From contig JBHGNT010000018.1 in the NCBI GenBank assembly GCA_043228905.1, positions 2,666,001 through 2,730,000 on the forward strand: 64,000 nucleotides of DNA, written 5' to 3'. Below are positions 1 to 10,080 of the stretch, piece by piece. Source of the stretch: Azolla caroliniana (taxonomy: Eukaryota; Polypodiophyta). The notes below the pieces were generated by a model. It had not been told where the DNA came from and did not search any database. It was given only the letters and a program-made list of their open reading frames with translations. Positions within the stretch are counted from its first letter, which is position 1; each line of letters starts with the position of its first letter. A program made the translations under genes and the position numbers.

Positions 1-879
1 GAAGAGGAGCTCTCTTTGAACCGGAGAGGGGTTTAAAGAGAGCTGTGAGGGGAGGCAACGAGGCCGCGCATGAAGCAGCCAGATGCGACCGCCAACGACA
101 AGAGGGCGGTGGAAACGACGCGATAGTCGTCGTGGCCACCATAGGAGGTGGTTAGGGTTGTGGTGTTGGCAGGGGCCGAGAGCGCAGGAAGAGTGAGCAA
201 AAAATAGATTATTAGACCTACCCGAGGAGGAGGCGGTGGCAAGAAGCGGGGCTCTGAAGGTGGGGGGGAGGGCGATGAAACACAAAATGAGGGAAGCGTA
301 CAACGCGAGAGGGGTTGGAGCGCAATCACAGAGGGAGGAGGAAGAGCGGTGAAGGAGAAGAAAGAGTCGTGAGGGGGAAAGAGGAGTGGGGAAAGGAAGG
401 CAAAAAAGAGAGGACCTAAAATTACCATGCAAAATAATATGTAAAAGAATGAGACGAACAAAAATAGATAGACCACAAGTAGAAATAATCGCCCGGGGTG
501 CCCCTAAAATTAAAGGGTAACTCCAAGATTTTAAATACTAATACTTATACTGAAAAAATTTAAAATTGCGGGCGGGGATTATTGTCTACCGAGCACGATA
601 ACGGAGGTCGGGGGAGAAGATAGGCCGAGTAGTCGCTGAACGGAGTGACATAAGGTAGGGGGAGGGGTTAACAGGGTTTGGGGTGGGCCAAGGTTTATAT
701 GCGGACAGTAGGGTGGGACGGGAGTCCACCAGGGGTTTCGTGAGAGTTTGGGAAATTTAGGGGTTTTTCGGTGGAATTGAGGGGGCGGGTGTGGGGTGTG
801 TGGGGAAAAGGGGGGCATGTGAAGTAGTTTTATGGGGCATTCAACCTCCTAGTTGTTGAGTCTGGTCGGGTCTATGGCC
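1..879. other. Region distal to element C coding part; no gene
   Basis: No supportable gene. On the minus strand this lies downstream of the last reading frame of element C, so it should hold C's 3' untranslated region and part of its 3' LTR, but I could not align it to the 5' LTR near 41,500 by eye. It is purine-rich on the plus strand. The open frames here are low-complexity proline/serine-rich translations of that bias and match nothing I know. Confidence 0.4.
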
Positions 880-2092
880 TTAACCTGGGCGGGGTATTTG
901 GCCGATGTGTGCAGTTGTCGGTTGTCCCGTGCAGTCATGGTATGGTTGCGGGTGGGAAGTGGCTTCGTTTCGGGACCTAGAAGCTAGTGGCACCTTTGTG
1001 CCAACCTTGGGCGTTTGTGAGTGCTTTTCTGACTTGCCAAATAGCACGTTGTCGCGTATTTCCATGCGTGCGTGTAGAATAAGGCGGGACCACGGGGGTC
1101 TTGGACTAGGGAGTACATGGGAAGACGGGTATGAGCAAAGTGGAAGAGATTACCACGGTAGAGAAAGTAGAAAGAGACAAGGTTTAAGAAGTTATGTATA
1201 TTATGGGCATGAAAGCCTCAATGCGATTACAACTGCGGCCGCGTGGGCCGGACTCAAAACATCAGTAGAATGTAAACCCTAATCGGATAAGTAAAGAAAG
1301 AAATGAAGAAACCCTAAAAGAAACCCTGGACCTAAGTGGTATACCTCTTCTCACTCAAAATAGGCAACCCCTTCAATGGTGCCCCTTCCTCTCCCTTTAT
1401 AGCATAAGGAGAGAAAGCCGTTACAAAAAGGGAGAGCCTAAATATCCCATTCATTCAATGGGGGATATTTGCTTAGATTCTTGGGGGAGGGATTGATGGG
1501 GCCTTAACTCCCACTCCTCACACATACTACCATGCCCATTACTCACCTCGTACTCCTATGTACCCCTCTCTTTCTCATGTGGATATGCACATAAGTGCAC
1601 ATCACATTTATATTTTAGGAATCTTGTGGTGCATTTCTTACAATTTGTATTTGTTCTTATTAATATTTTACAAAAATGTCATGTGCGTGTGCAACGTTGC
1701 ACACCCCGGTTTTGCTCACTCCGCTCGGTTTTCCCCCTATGGACGAAAATCTTCACAACAACGTTCTCCGCGGTGTGGTCCTTCGGCAATGTGATGTGGA
1801 ACCATCGAAGCCACGGAAGTTGTCGTTGCATACTTCGAGGTTCGGGCAACCTAGATGTCCCCATGTTTCGAAGGAGAAAAGGGTTAGTGATGCTCCAGTG
1901 TCGATTACCGCCATTAAATGGCACGTCGTCAACGAAGCATGGTAGGTGCATCATCATGTCATTAGAGTCAACCGCCTTAGCCATAGCTGCTAAGTGGGTG
2001 TCCCCTTGTCTTTTCAATTTCGCTTGCGCATTGCAAAGGTCGGTTTCTAGTTGGGCCATTCGGCCTTCAGATGCCTTAATTTTGGCTTCCAC
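880..2092 (-). pseudogene. Post-integrase reading frame of element C, split by a solo LTR
   Basis: A minus-strand frame starts inside the end of C's integrase (Met at 2092) and runs to about 1761. After removal of the LTR at 1050-1760 and one copy of the ACGT duplication it continues in frame from 1049 to a stop at 880. The joined length is about 165 residues. The first 45 residues are charged and heptad-like (Glu/Lys/Ala/Leu-rich), consistent with a short coiled coil. The rest is basic and low in complexity. I do not recognise the product. Some Tat/Athila-type elements carry an extra ORF after pol, but homology to those cannot be claimed here. It may be only a pol tail in another frame. The frame continuity is seen directly; a function is not. 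Confidence 0.45.
1050..1760 (-). mobile_element. Solo LTR, A-type, TSD ACGT
   Basis: On the minus strand it starts TGTTGTGAAGATTTTCGTCC and ends at the TGTCG-type terminus at 1050. The start aligns with the LTRs at 9526-10080 and 57666-58370, and the end shares their block around CCCCCGTGGTCCCGCC. It is 711 bp long, close to the 705-bp copy at 57,666. The flanks are ACGT (1046-1049) and ACGT (1761-1764), a perfect 4-bp direct repeat. No internal region is attached, so this is a solo LTR left by LTR-LTR recombination. It interrupts the last reading frame of element C. Confidence 0.85.
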
Positions 2093-2811
2093 TTCTCGTT
2101 GTCAAGCTGAGTAGGGCTTCGAGGGTGAGGGGTCCGTAGTAACGTTTGAGCTTGCTCCCATTGATGAATCCTGGGATGTCGAGTCCTTCGAGCGTGCGTA
2201 TTCGACATGCTCCTGTCTTGGTAATCTCTGAGACCACATAGGGGCCTTCGCCACATAATTTGAGCTTCTTCTTGTGTCGTTGAGAGGCAAATTTGAGAGC
2301 CATGTCCCCTTCAACTAGGTCTTTATCTCTTACTTTGTTGTTGTGTCACGCCTTTCTATTGGCTTTCTCTGTCAAGAGTGCTTGGAATGTGAGGAGGCGA
2401 GTTTCGGTCAACTGTTCTAGGTTCTCTAGGCGTGACGGGAGGGGGTTCCCGTCCCATCGTTCTTGGACGGCTATCCTAAGGCTAGGGACGAGGAACTCGA
2501 TGGGCAATACCGCTTCTTGTCTATATACTAGTTTGAATGGTGTGTGGCGAGTTGCTACTTTGTAGGAAGTGCGCAAGGCCCACAATGCCGCTTGGAGTTT
2601 GGTGTTCCAATTGGACTGCGAAGCGGCGATTATCTTTTTTATCTCTGCACATAACACCTTATTAGTGCTTTCCGCTTGTCAGTTGCACCGGGGGTAATAA
2701 GGGGAGCTCTTGCGATGTGTCACCATAAATTCGCCTAGTAGATGTGATATCAGTTCGTTGAGGAAATGGGAGCCTTGATTGCTAATGATATCTAGCAGAC
2801 GTCCAAACCGT
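2076..2811 (-). pseudogene. pol: Element C integrase, C-terminal half
   Basis: Minus-strand translation from the B insertion site at 2811 gives the integrase core continuing from the fragment at 13,235. It contains DIISNQGSHFLNELI (second catalytic Asp replaced by Asn, from the usual D-x-G-x-x-F), then a stop shortly before QAESTNKVL, where the catalytic Glu is visible. This is followed by WALRTSYK and a C-terminal domain with GPYVVSEI. Integrase inserts the cDNA into the chromosome. The core stop (about 2690) and the Asp-to-Asn change make it inactive. The closest lineage by motif is the Tat/Athila side of plant Ty3/gypsy. The rest of the enzyme lies beyond element B, in frame once the insertion and one TSD copy are removed. 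Confidence 0.8.
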
Positions 2812-3431
2812 TGTCGTGTTGTTACGCTCTCACGTGTGAGATGAGGCGGGACCGTAGGGGCCCCAAACCAAGGAGCGTGAGAAAGAAGAGGGAGAGCGAT
2901 TCAGAGAAACATAGGGAGGGAGACGGGAACGACAGATTCAATTACAATGTCAACAACGATTACAGTTGGCAAACCAGCAACAAACCCAAAACGGAGGTCC
3001 CACGCACACACACAGACGACACAGAGAACGCACGGTGGAGCCTCTGTTGGAAGCACACGGGCTTACACGCAACAAAGGCAACCGACACAGAAACGTAGTG
3101 GAGAGCAATGGTTTAGGAGGAGAGAGCTCGGTCCCCAGTCCAACAACACTTCCTCCTCGCCAAAATGCGATACCTATCTTCTTCTTCTCCCCTCCCTTTT
3201 ATAGGTCGCCGAGGAGACCGTTACATCAAAACACGTCAACTTTATTCTCTGTCCTTTCGGACAGAGATACGCATCAATTCCCTAGACAATTAATACCCTT
3301 CCTAGTACATATGTACATCAGTCGATCTATTCCTAACTATGTACAATTCATAAACACACACACACACGAGACAAGGATTGGGTCACGCCTCCTCCCCTTG
3401 ATTCCTCCTAGGGGTGGTTTTCTCCACGACA
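2812..3431 (-). repeat. 3' LTR of element B
   Basis: 620 bp, read on the minus strand from TGTCGTGGAGAAAACC to GTAACAACACGACA. The ends form a 7-bp inverted repeat, TGTCGTG/CACGACA. A TATA box (TATAAAAG on the minus strand) lies at 3196-3203. The copy at 12607-13234 is clearly homologous throughout but diverged. The segment just outside it at 3432-3450 is the purine tract. Confidence 0.9.
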
Positions 3432-3452
3432 TCCACCCCCAGCAAACCACAC
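3432..3452 (-). promoter_or_regulatory. Polypurine tract of element B
   Basis: Minus strand reads GGTTTGCTGGGGGTGGA directly before the LTR start TGTCG. This is the expected plus-strand primer position. The same tract, with one or two changes, adjoins the LTRs of D (15191), F (32075), H (57249) and A (9505). Confidence 0.75.
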
Positions 3453-3493
3453 GTCCACCGGTAGGAACAACCTTGGCGGAAACCGGCCCTAGA

Positions 3494-4604
3494 TCACTCG
3501 TTGTTTTCCAAACCCTCGCCTTCCTCGATTCGGGCATCATTGCCGCCATCGCTCACCGGGTCCGGTTCGCCCTCGTGCCGCTTCTTGAACATCTTGACCC
3601 TCTTGCCGGCCACTGGTACTGCTATCCGCATCCCATCGAGCTCCGTGAGATGATACGTGCCGTTGTCGTTCGCGCTTGTCACCGTGTAGGGCCCGAACCA
3701 TCTCCTCGCAAACTTACGCACTGCCTTGTGCTGATTATTGAGGCTACTGTCATACACCAACACCCAGTCGCCTTCCTTGATCTTCTTTGGTCTTAGCCGA
3801 TGTGTTCTGTCGAACCGGTCTTTGTTCCTTTCACGCATCGTACGCAGCTTCGCCATTGCCTGCTCCACGTCCTCGGGTCGTCGCTCGAGCTGCCGAATCC
3901 GCGCCGCTAGCAACTCTTCCCGGCTCATCTCATCCTTCCAGTCCACCGCGACCCACGAAGTGATCATCCGTTCCACCAGCATAATCGGTTTTAGCCCGTA
4001 CATCAACTCCGTCGGCATGAACCTTGTCACTGAATTGTGTGTAGTTCAGTCCGCCCACAACCCGTAGGGTAGAAGCTGCGGCCAATTCCTGACTTGCCCT
4101 TCACACGCTTGTACGAAAGCCTTCACGATCGGTCCGTGTCCACGTTCTACCTTCCCTTTCGCCTCCGGATTGTACGCCTTAGTGAGGGAGAGCTTGATCC
4201 CTAACCGGTTGAGCAGCTCCTCAGCTTCCTGCGCGTCCAACTCTCCCCGATCCGCCACGATTTTCCCTACGCATCCGTACCGGCACATTACCTCTTCGAC
4301 CAGGAACCGGCACACCGCCGCAATCGTCTTGTTCGTCAGTGCGCAACCTTCCACTTGGTTCGTTAATCTTCCCGCGCAAGCACCAGATACCGCATCTACC
4401 CTACTCCCATCGGCATTGTCACTAAGTCCACCATCCATTTGAAGTGGATGGTCGGCTGGTAGGTTGGGTGCAACTCGTCTCGATGCCGGATCGCGGAGTG
4501 CATCTGACAGTTTTCACACGTCGTCACAAACTGGTACACATCCCGGTACAACCTTGGCCACCAATACTTCTCTTTCAGTTTCTCGAACGAGGCCTATGTC
4601 TCGT
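3494..4604 (-). pseudogene. pol: Element B integrase, core and C-terminal domain
   Basis: Minus strand. From 4604 inward there is the end of the zinc-binding HHCC domain (YWWPRLYRDVYQF, then CENCQ), a core with VADRGELDAQEA (second catalytic Asp) and NPEAKGKVERGHG (catalytic Glu), and a C-terminal domain with RLRPKKIKEGDWVLVYD and RRWFGPYTV. The tail after 3600 is acidic. Integrase joins the cDNA to the target. Compared with element D, the frame is broken by a TGA near 4045 (Arg codon CGA to TGA) and a TAG near 4590 (Trp codon), both simple transitions. The solo LTR at 4605-5657 separates it from the rest of the zinc domain. It is inactive by inference. Confidence 0.85.
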
Positions 4605-5657
4605 TGTCGTGAAGTACGAAAGCTTCACATTAAAAGTCTACTATAAGAGAAATACATAACTAAAATAAAATTTGATAATGTTTTATATATAAAGATAATA
4701 TTAACAACACATGTGATAATATTATATATATGTAAAGAAAAATAATATATATATATATAGATAAATATATTATATTACACGAACAAGAGAGGACTTGAAC
4801 CAATAACCCCACCCTATGACTTTCAAATCTTACCATTTACTCTATACTAATAATATATATAAGATAAAGGATTTGCTTCATGAGATAAAAACTATGTTAC
4901 ATGTTGTATTCAATAATATTTGAGAGACTCAAACCCACAACCTCATATACCAAAGTCAACACACCTACCATTAGGCCATATTTTCATGTTTATTCTTATT
5001 CCATATATTTTTTCATACATGAAAACTCAAATGAGCGAGATGCCTATCATGCATCAAATGTAATGCATGAACGCCAAATGGCGATCATGCATCACATGCA
5101 TTTCATGCACTACATGCATGACTTGTACCCTCCAATGCATCATATGCATGGGGGCACCTATTTAAATGGTGAAAGAGAAGATCAAAGGGGGAGAGGGATG
5201 AGATATCAATCAAATATATATTACATAAGAGATACCATAAAATAGAGAAACAAAGGAAGAAGTTTAACATAAAGGTGGAGCTCTAGCTTGGCGATCGTGG
5301 TGGTCAACTCTCAACAAGAGGGAGGCGGTTTGAGCCTTATCCTCATCAAAATATTGAAGTGAAGATTGTTGTGGACTACTATCAAGAAAGAGAAGAGCGA
5401 TTATCTTGTGAGACCAAGTTCGAAGGATCAACGACGCTTACAACCACTTTTGTAACTCTTTCATCAAATAATTATAAATCTCTTTTATCCCTTCAAATAT
5501 CATTCAATATCCTATCTTGTCATATCTTGTTGATCTCCATTTACTCTATCTCTACTCTTTCGTCTCTTCCGTCCATAATCCCAATGATTCCTTCCTCACT
5601 TTCACGATATCTTTTGTCTACGCAACGCTACGCTTCTAGGCAAGCCACGCCATGCCA
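4605..5657 (+). mobile_element. Solo LTR G (D-like), inside element B
   Basis: It begins TGTCGTGAAG at 4605 and ends ...CATGCCA at 5657. Its middle shares blocks with the LTR of element D in the same promoter orientation: GCCAAATGGC, CTTGTACCCTC and a CATCATATGCATG run before the TATA-like CTATTTAAATGG at about 5157. The flanks are TCGT and ACGC. They differ, but removing the LTR plus four bases restores the integrase frame of B, so a 4-bp duplication that later mutated is likely. The first 400 bp are very AT-rich and hold two tRNA-like segments. Confidence 0.7.
4791..4978 (-). other. Two tRNA-derived segments in LTR G
   Basis: On the minus strand, A-box/B-box pairs occur twice. One has a B box GGTTCAAGTCC (4791-4801) with an A-box-like stretch at 4833-4849. 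The other has an A box TGGCCTAATGG (4968-4978) and a B box GGTTTGAGTCT (4925-4935), 43 bp apart. The spacing is that of a tRNA gene, but acceptor stems do not pair, so these are relics and not tRNA genes. Confidence 0.5.
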
Positions 5658-6540
5658 ACGCGGTGTCCGGCCCAAGGACTCTCATGATACGCCGTAAGCA
5701 ACTCGTCTTGCTCGTCCTTTCTCGCTACTACGTGGAGTGGGACACCGCCTCGCTTCTTAGGGTGCCTCCATATGTTCCCGTCCTGTAGGAAGAACCGGTA
5801 AGCTTTCTTTCGGATCCGGTTAGCCTCTTCCTTTGTCCACGCTGCGTCTGGTGTCATTGTCTTCAAGAACCTACCGATTTGGAGCCACTCCCCGTCGTAC
5901 TTGCCTTCGTGGAATTCGTTGAGCGCCGGAGGGCTCCTCTCCCTCGTTATGTGTGCCATCTCGAAGAAGTCTACGCCGACTTCCTCGTCCTCTGAAACCA
6001 TGCTGTCCTCGTCGTCGAACCGTGCTCTCGAAAGCATGTTGGCCATGGCGTTGTCCTTCCCGGAGATGTGTTGTATCTCCGGATTTAGGGACTTGATGTA
6101 CGCAATCCACCTGAGCATTGCCAGGTCTGCAGTCGCGCATCCGGAAATCATACCGAGAATCGGTAGGCAGTCCGTCTCGATTATTACCTTCGTCCCTATA
6201 AGATAATCTTTGTCGGCCTTTACCGCCGAAACAATACCCCATAGTTCGCGCTTAACTTGGGCGTATCCTTGCTGTCACTCACTGAGAACCTTCGCCCCGA
6301 ACCGGATCGGGAACCGCGCGCCACTCTTGTCCTCCTGATTGATCACCCATCCGATCCCGGTCGGGTTTGTGTCAACGGTTACGTAGATGGGGATCTCCTT
6401 GCCATAAACCGCTTTCCTGAGAGCTGGTGCTGCGGTAAGCGCTTCCTTCAGTCTCCGAACTGATTCCGTATGCTCCTTGCCCCATTCAAATTTGTGCCCC
6501 TTCTTCAGCAACCCGTAAAGTGGTTCCGCGACGTGTGCCC
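5658..6540 (-). pseudogene. pol: Element B RNase H and integrase zinc-binding start
   Basis: Minus strand. From 6540 inward: the connection sequence AEPLYGLLKKGHKFEW, then RNase H with YVTVDTNPTGIGWVIN (first catalytic Asp), GAKVLSE and IRHISGKDNAMANMLSRARF (last Asp), then the start of the integrase zinc domain, HESPWAGHR, where LTR G interrupts at 5657. RNase H degrades the RNA of the RNA-DNA hybrid during reverse transcription. The frame changes near 6250. The N-terminal edge at 6540 is the junction with element A. About nine residues between this edge and the fragment at 10,081 are missing compared with element D. Confidence 0.8.
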
Positions 6541-7723
6541 CTTCTTCAAGGAGGTCAAGGATCTACGAGAAGCTCACGAGTCGTGGTTGTCCTTAGAGGG
6601 AGCTCTATTGGAAGCATACAGGTATGCGAAACCGGAGTGGGTATGCCGGCAACCCGATGGGGAGCGGTCGGCAACAACGTGGCCCACGAGCGGCGGAGAA
6701 GAGAGGGCAGTGAGCGGCTACGCACTACCGTTGAAAGAGAGCTCGACACGCGATCAACCGAAGGAGTACGACCTAGAGGCGTTGGTATGGGAGACGTGCA
6801 AGCTTGTGAAGGGGAAAATCAAAGCCGAAGAAGGGCTTATTATGGAGTCGGGCTGGAGGCAATCGGAGGATGCGGAGGAAGAAGCCTCCCTAAGCCTAGA
6901 AGACGGGGCTTATACGGAGGCCGAGAGAGTGTACGACGACGACATGGGAGAGGGTGTGGAGCAAGCAACCCTCTTGCCTTGCTGTGAAGGGACGACCATG
7001 GAGGCCGGTAACTACGGATTCGGGACATGGCGGCCCGAAACATTGAGTGGGGAGGAGACAAGCGGCGGTGCCGGGTCCTTACCCACACCGATTCTAGAGA
7101 CTCCGGCATCCAGCCCGAGAGCCGGTGTGAGACCTAGAGTGATGAACGGTGGTGGTGGCAAGGCGGGCAACCAAGACGACGGCAAGGAGATCGAGGAAGA
7201 GGAGGCGGCGAGCGTAATCGAGGCTTGTGCGATCGGAGGCGGGGTACCTGCGGACAACGACGTCCAGACGGAGGCGGCTACGGACACAACGAGTGGCAGT
7301 GTCGGGTCCTTACCCACACTGGTCCTAGAGGCTCCGGCGGTCGACCCGAGTGCAGGCGTGAGTCCTAGAGCGACGGGCGGTGGCGACGGCAAGGCGGGCA
7401 ACCAAGACGACGACGAGGAGAACGAGGAAGAGATAGCCACGGACCACGGCGTCTGAACGAAGGTGGCTACGAACATGACATCGGCGAGTAATGGTACCGG
7501 GACTTTTCCCACACCTATTCTAGAGACTTCGGCGGCCGGCCCCGATAGCCCACGTGAGACTAGAGAGACGGAAGATGGTGGCGGCAAAGCGGACGGTCGA
7601 AACGACGGCGAGGAAGGTCATAACGGACGAAGGAGAGACCCCTCGACACCGGGGCCGGAGACTACGACGATTGCGCTTGAATGCCAACGTAAGACCGTAG
7701 AGAAGGACGGTGGCTGTGAGTAG
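6541..7723 (+). pseudogene. Acidic repeat-containing frame of element A
   Basis: One plus-strand frame is open from the junction at 6541 to a TGA at 7454-7456 and continues in the same frame to 7723, about 390 codons. The front holds LREAHESWLSLEGALLEAYRYA, whose W-x-x-L/E-LLE-x-Y spacing loosely recalls the capsid region of the gag proteins of B and K (WVDLKGRLLEKY); this is a weak resemblance. After that the protein is acidic with three copies of a module (TPILETPA, about 20 residues, GGGGKAGNQDD). No retroviral enzyme motif is present. The true start is lost with the 5' deletion. It could be a gag-derived packaging protein or simply open by composition. Confidence 0.4.
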
Positions 7724-8120
7724 GCATGGCCCGGAGCGAACACGTGTGATGATGAGGATGCGAGGCCCGGAACAGGCATATACAAGAGGACCGATGGAGA
7801 GGTCGGGAGCGGCAAAGAGGAGAGAGTCGGGGACCGACTCGACCGGAAGATGAAGCGGAAGAAGAGTGAAGCGGGGGCCAGTCAACCGGGCCCAAACCGA
7901 AAGAAACCGGCAAGACTGGGATTGTTTGATCAACTCCTTACTGGCCGGTTACGGTTATGATGGGAACCGGTGAGAGAGAGAAGAAGGCTAACCGGGCACG
8001 ACAAGTACGGATCGGTGAGAGGCCGAGAGCAAGAGGGACCCTCCCCGCCTATTCTAGAGACTTCGGCGGTTGCGGATCAACATAAGACTGGAGAGACGAC
8101 GGGTGGCGGTGAGGAGTCGG
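7070..8120 (+). repeat. Degenerate 70-85 bp modules in element A
   Basis: The block TTCTAGAGACTYCGGC, followed by CGTGAGACCTAGAG and GACGGTGGCGGCAAGG, recurs at about 7076, 7300, 7495, 7640 and 8036. Copies are 200-450 bp apart with divergent spacers. The same module appears at least six times in A2 (58,660-59,700). In the first three copies the reading phase is preserved. Confidence 0.65.
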
Positions 8121-9525
8121 AGACCGGAACGGACGAGGCTACCAGAACGGGTACCCGGTGCGTGAAGACAGACGAGCATGGCCAAGACGGCAAGCCGGAG
8201 TCGGAAGGGGCTACGACAACGAAGGACGAAGAGACCGACGTGGAGGTCGGGTCTATGATGGATGAGGCGCATAATATGAAGTACGCACTACAGCGTAAAA
8301 CAGAGCATGCTCTATAGCCGCTCGAGGGCCAAGAAACGAGCCTGTATTCGGAAGAGCCACAACGAGTGACCGGTGATAGCGGTCCGGTCGAGCCTTTGAG
8401 AGGCAAAAGCGCGGCGAGAGACGAAGTAGCGAGATGCCAGGATCGGCGGATGGGCAGCAAGAGCAAAGGATGGTGCGCGGAGAACATTGGGGTACACACC
8501 GGGAAGAGAAAACGCGGCGGCTTCCCAGAGGGCATGCAAGGCCAAGCGGGCCAAGAGGGCGCAAGTAGAGGCGAGGCGGTAACGAGAGCCTCAGGGGACA
8601 CCGACACGGAGGTCGGGATGACGGTACGCTCTACGGCGAGAGAGCACGACGGACAAAGGAGAAGCAAGGAACACGGAAATGGGGTCGCCTAAGAGCCAAA
8701 GAATGAGCGCATATTCGGGGGACAACATCGGCGCACGGGAAGAGCCTACGGAAGGCAAGTGTGGAGCGGGAAGAGTCGACACATCGAGGTGTTCGGCATG
8801 TGGAGACAATAAACCCAAAGGAGCGGCACGCAAAGGGCGGAAACCGGAGTGCGATCGGAGAGATCCGGAGCGCATCCAGAGGACATACGAGGCGGACCAA
8901 GAGGGTGTACATTGGGGCGAAGCGGCATCATCGGAGGTTGCAGAGGACATCGAAGACGAGAGCACCGACATGGATGTCGGGGAAGCAACGTACCTTTTCG
9001 AATGGGTACGCAGAACGGAGTGAAGTGCGAGTCGTGCGATGTGGCCGCGTAAGGGCCGAGCGACGAGCACGAGGATGAGCGACGACGAAGTTCGGCGCGT
9101 GACAGTGCCGAGTCGAGGAAGCGGCCGAGGCGAGACATGCGTGGACGAAGAGAACACGGTGCGATATTCGGCAAACAGTCGGGAAGAACGAGGATTCGGT
9201 CCAAGGTCGCGCACGGAAAATGGAGGAAGGCGAAGAGAGGTTTGCGAAGACCGGGTCTGGCAGACTGGGCGGAGACAGTGGTTCGGTGAACTTCGTCGAG
9301 TATGGTGGATCAGATGGAGGTGATGGTTCGAGAGCAAACGACGGATATGGCGGACCGGGAGGCTACGGTGGTCCATGTGCGACGGATGGGCTTGCTCGAA
9401 GTGGAAGACGAAGTTGGGCAAAGCTGACAAGACGCTAAGGACTCGGTTGACTGTCATGGCCGAAAATCTCACCTCTTTCCCCTTCTTGGCACATACCAGT
9501 GGATGTGCGGTTTGGTGGAGGCGGA
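7724..9525 (+). other. Interior of element A without a supported gene
   Basis: GC-rich sequence of biased composition (GAGG, CGGAG, GACG) with open stretches in several frames on both strands. None has a recognisable domain, and the long minus-strand frame from 9598 is a composition artefact running through the LTR edge. The last 20 bases before 9526 (GGTTTGGTGGAGGCGGA) are the polypurine tract. Confidence 0.5.
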
Positions 9526-10080
9526 TGTCGTGAAGATTTTCGTCCATAAGCGAAAACCGAGGTGGAAAGGGCAAGTCGGTGGTGTGCAACATGTGCACAC
9601 GTATACTAGGAAATGGTGTATAGAAATAAGAGGGGAAATTTTATCCCACATTGTAAGGTCCCTCCCTCCTTGGGCTATAAAAGGAAGGGAGGGGTCACTT
9701 ATGAAGGGTTGCCTATTTTGAGGGAGAGAGGCATACCACTTAGGACGAGGGTTTCCTATTCGGTTTTAGGGTTTCGGTTAGGGTTTTTCTTCTTGGGTTT
9801 CCTTTAGGGTTTTACTATACTTCGCTATTCTTCTAGGGTTTTTTTTTCATAGTCGTTTGGTGCGGCCATGGCGGCCACCATTGTAAAGCGTTTATGTTTC
9901 CTTAAACTAACTTGTTGAGTATCTTGCCTCCGTCTATTCTATGTTATTGTCTTATTCTTTCTCTTCTCCTCTTGAGCTAAGCCTCCATATCCTATCTTAT
10001 TCTTTCTCCTCTACTCCCTAATCAGAGACCCCCGTGGTTCCTCCCCTTCTACACGCACGCACGCGCGTAGCAACGCGACA
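9526..10080 (+). repeat. 3' LTR of element A
   Basis: 555 bp, from TGTCGTGAAGATTTTCG to CAACGCGACA. A TATA box TATAAAAG is at 9676-9683, preceded by CCTCCCTCCTTGGGC. It aligns with the LTRs at 57666-58370 and 1050-1760. A transcript-like 3' block (CCCCCGTGGTTCC, then ACGCACGCACGCG) is shared with the solo LTR J. It is followed by ACGC of element B. Confidence 0.85.

Larger units (their letters stand above)
6541..10080 (+). mobile_element. Element A: 3' part of a non-autonomous LTR element, inside B
   Basis: A plus-strand block ends in a purine tract (about 9505-9525) and a complete LTR (9526-10080), so it is the 3' part of an LTR element. The interior has no gag or pol resembling B, D or F. 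It consists of GC-rich, acidic-coding DNA with a repeated module that recurs in A2 at 58,660-59,700. The 5' LTR, PBS and front are missing: the left edge at about 6541 goes straight from B's pol into interior sequence, and about 27 bp of B are also gone, so a deletion removed the 5' end. The right flank is ACGC, fitting the CG-centred target pattern. I call it non-autonomous (LARD-like) by inference. Confidence 0.7.

Noticed and set aside
2966-3796. 276-codon plus-strand frame
   Set aside because: Crosses the LTR edge and runs antisense to B integrase; no domain.
8591-9598. 335-codon minus-strand frame in element A
   Set aside because: Antisense to the A interior and crossing the LTR boundary; Ser/Arg/Pro-rich translation of biased composition.
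9526-10080. Solo LTR with its own duplication
   Set aside because: The left neighbour is a purine tract preceded by family A interior, not a target copy; it is the 3' LTR of a truncated element.
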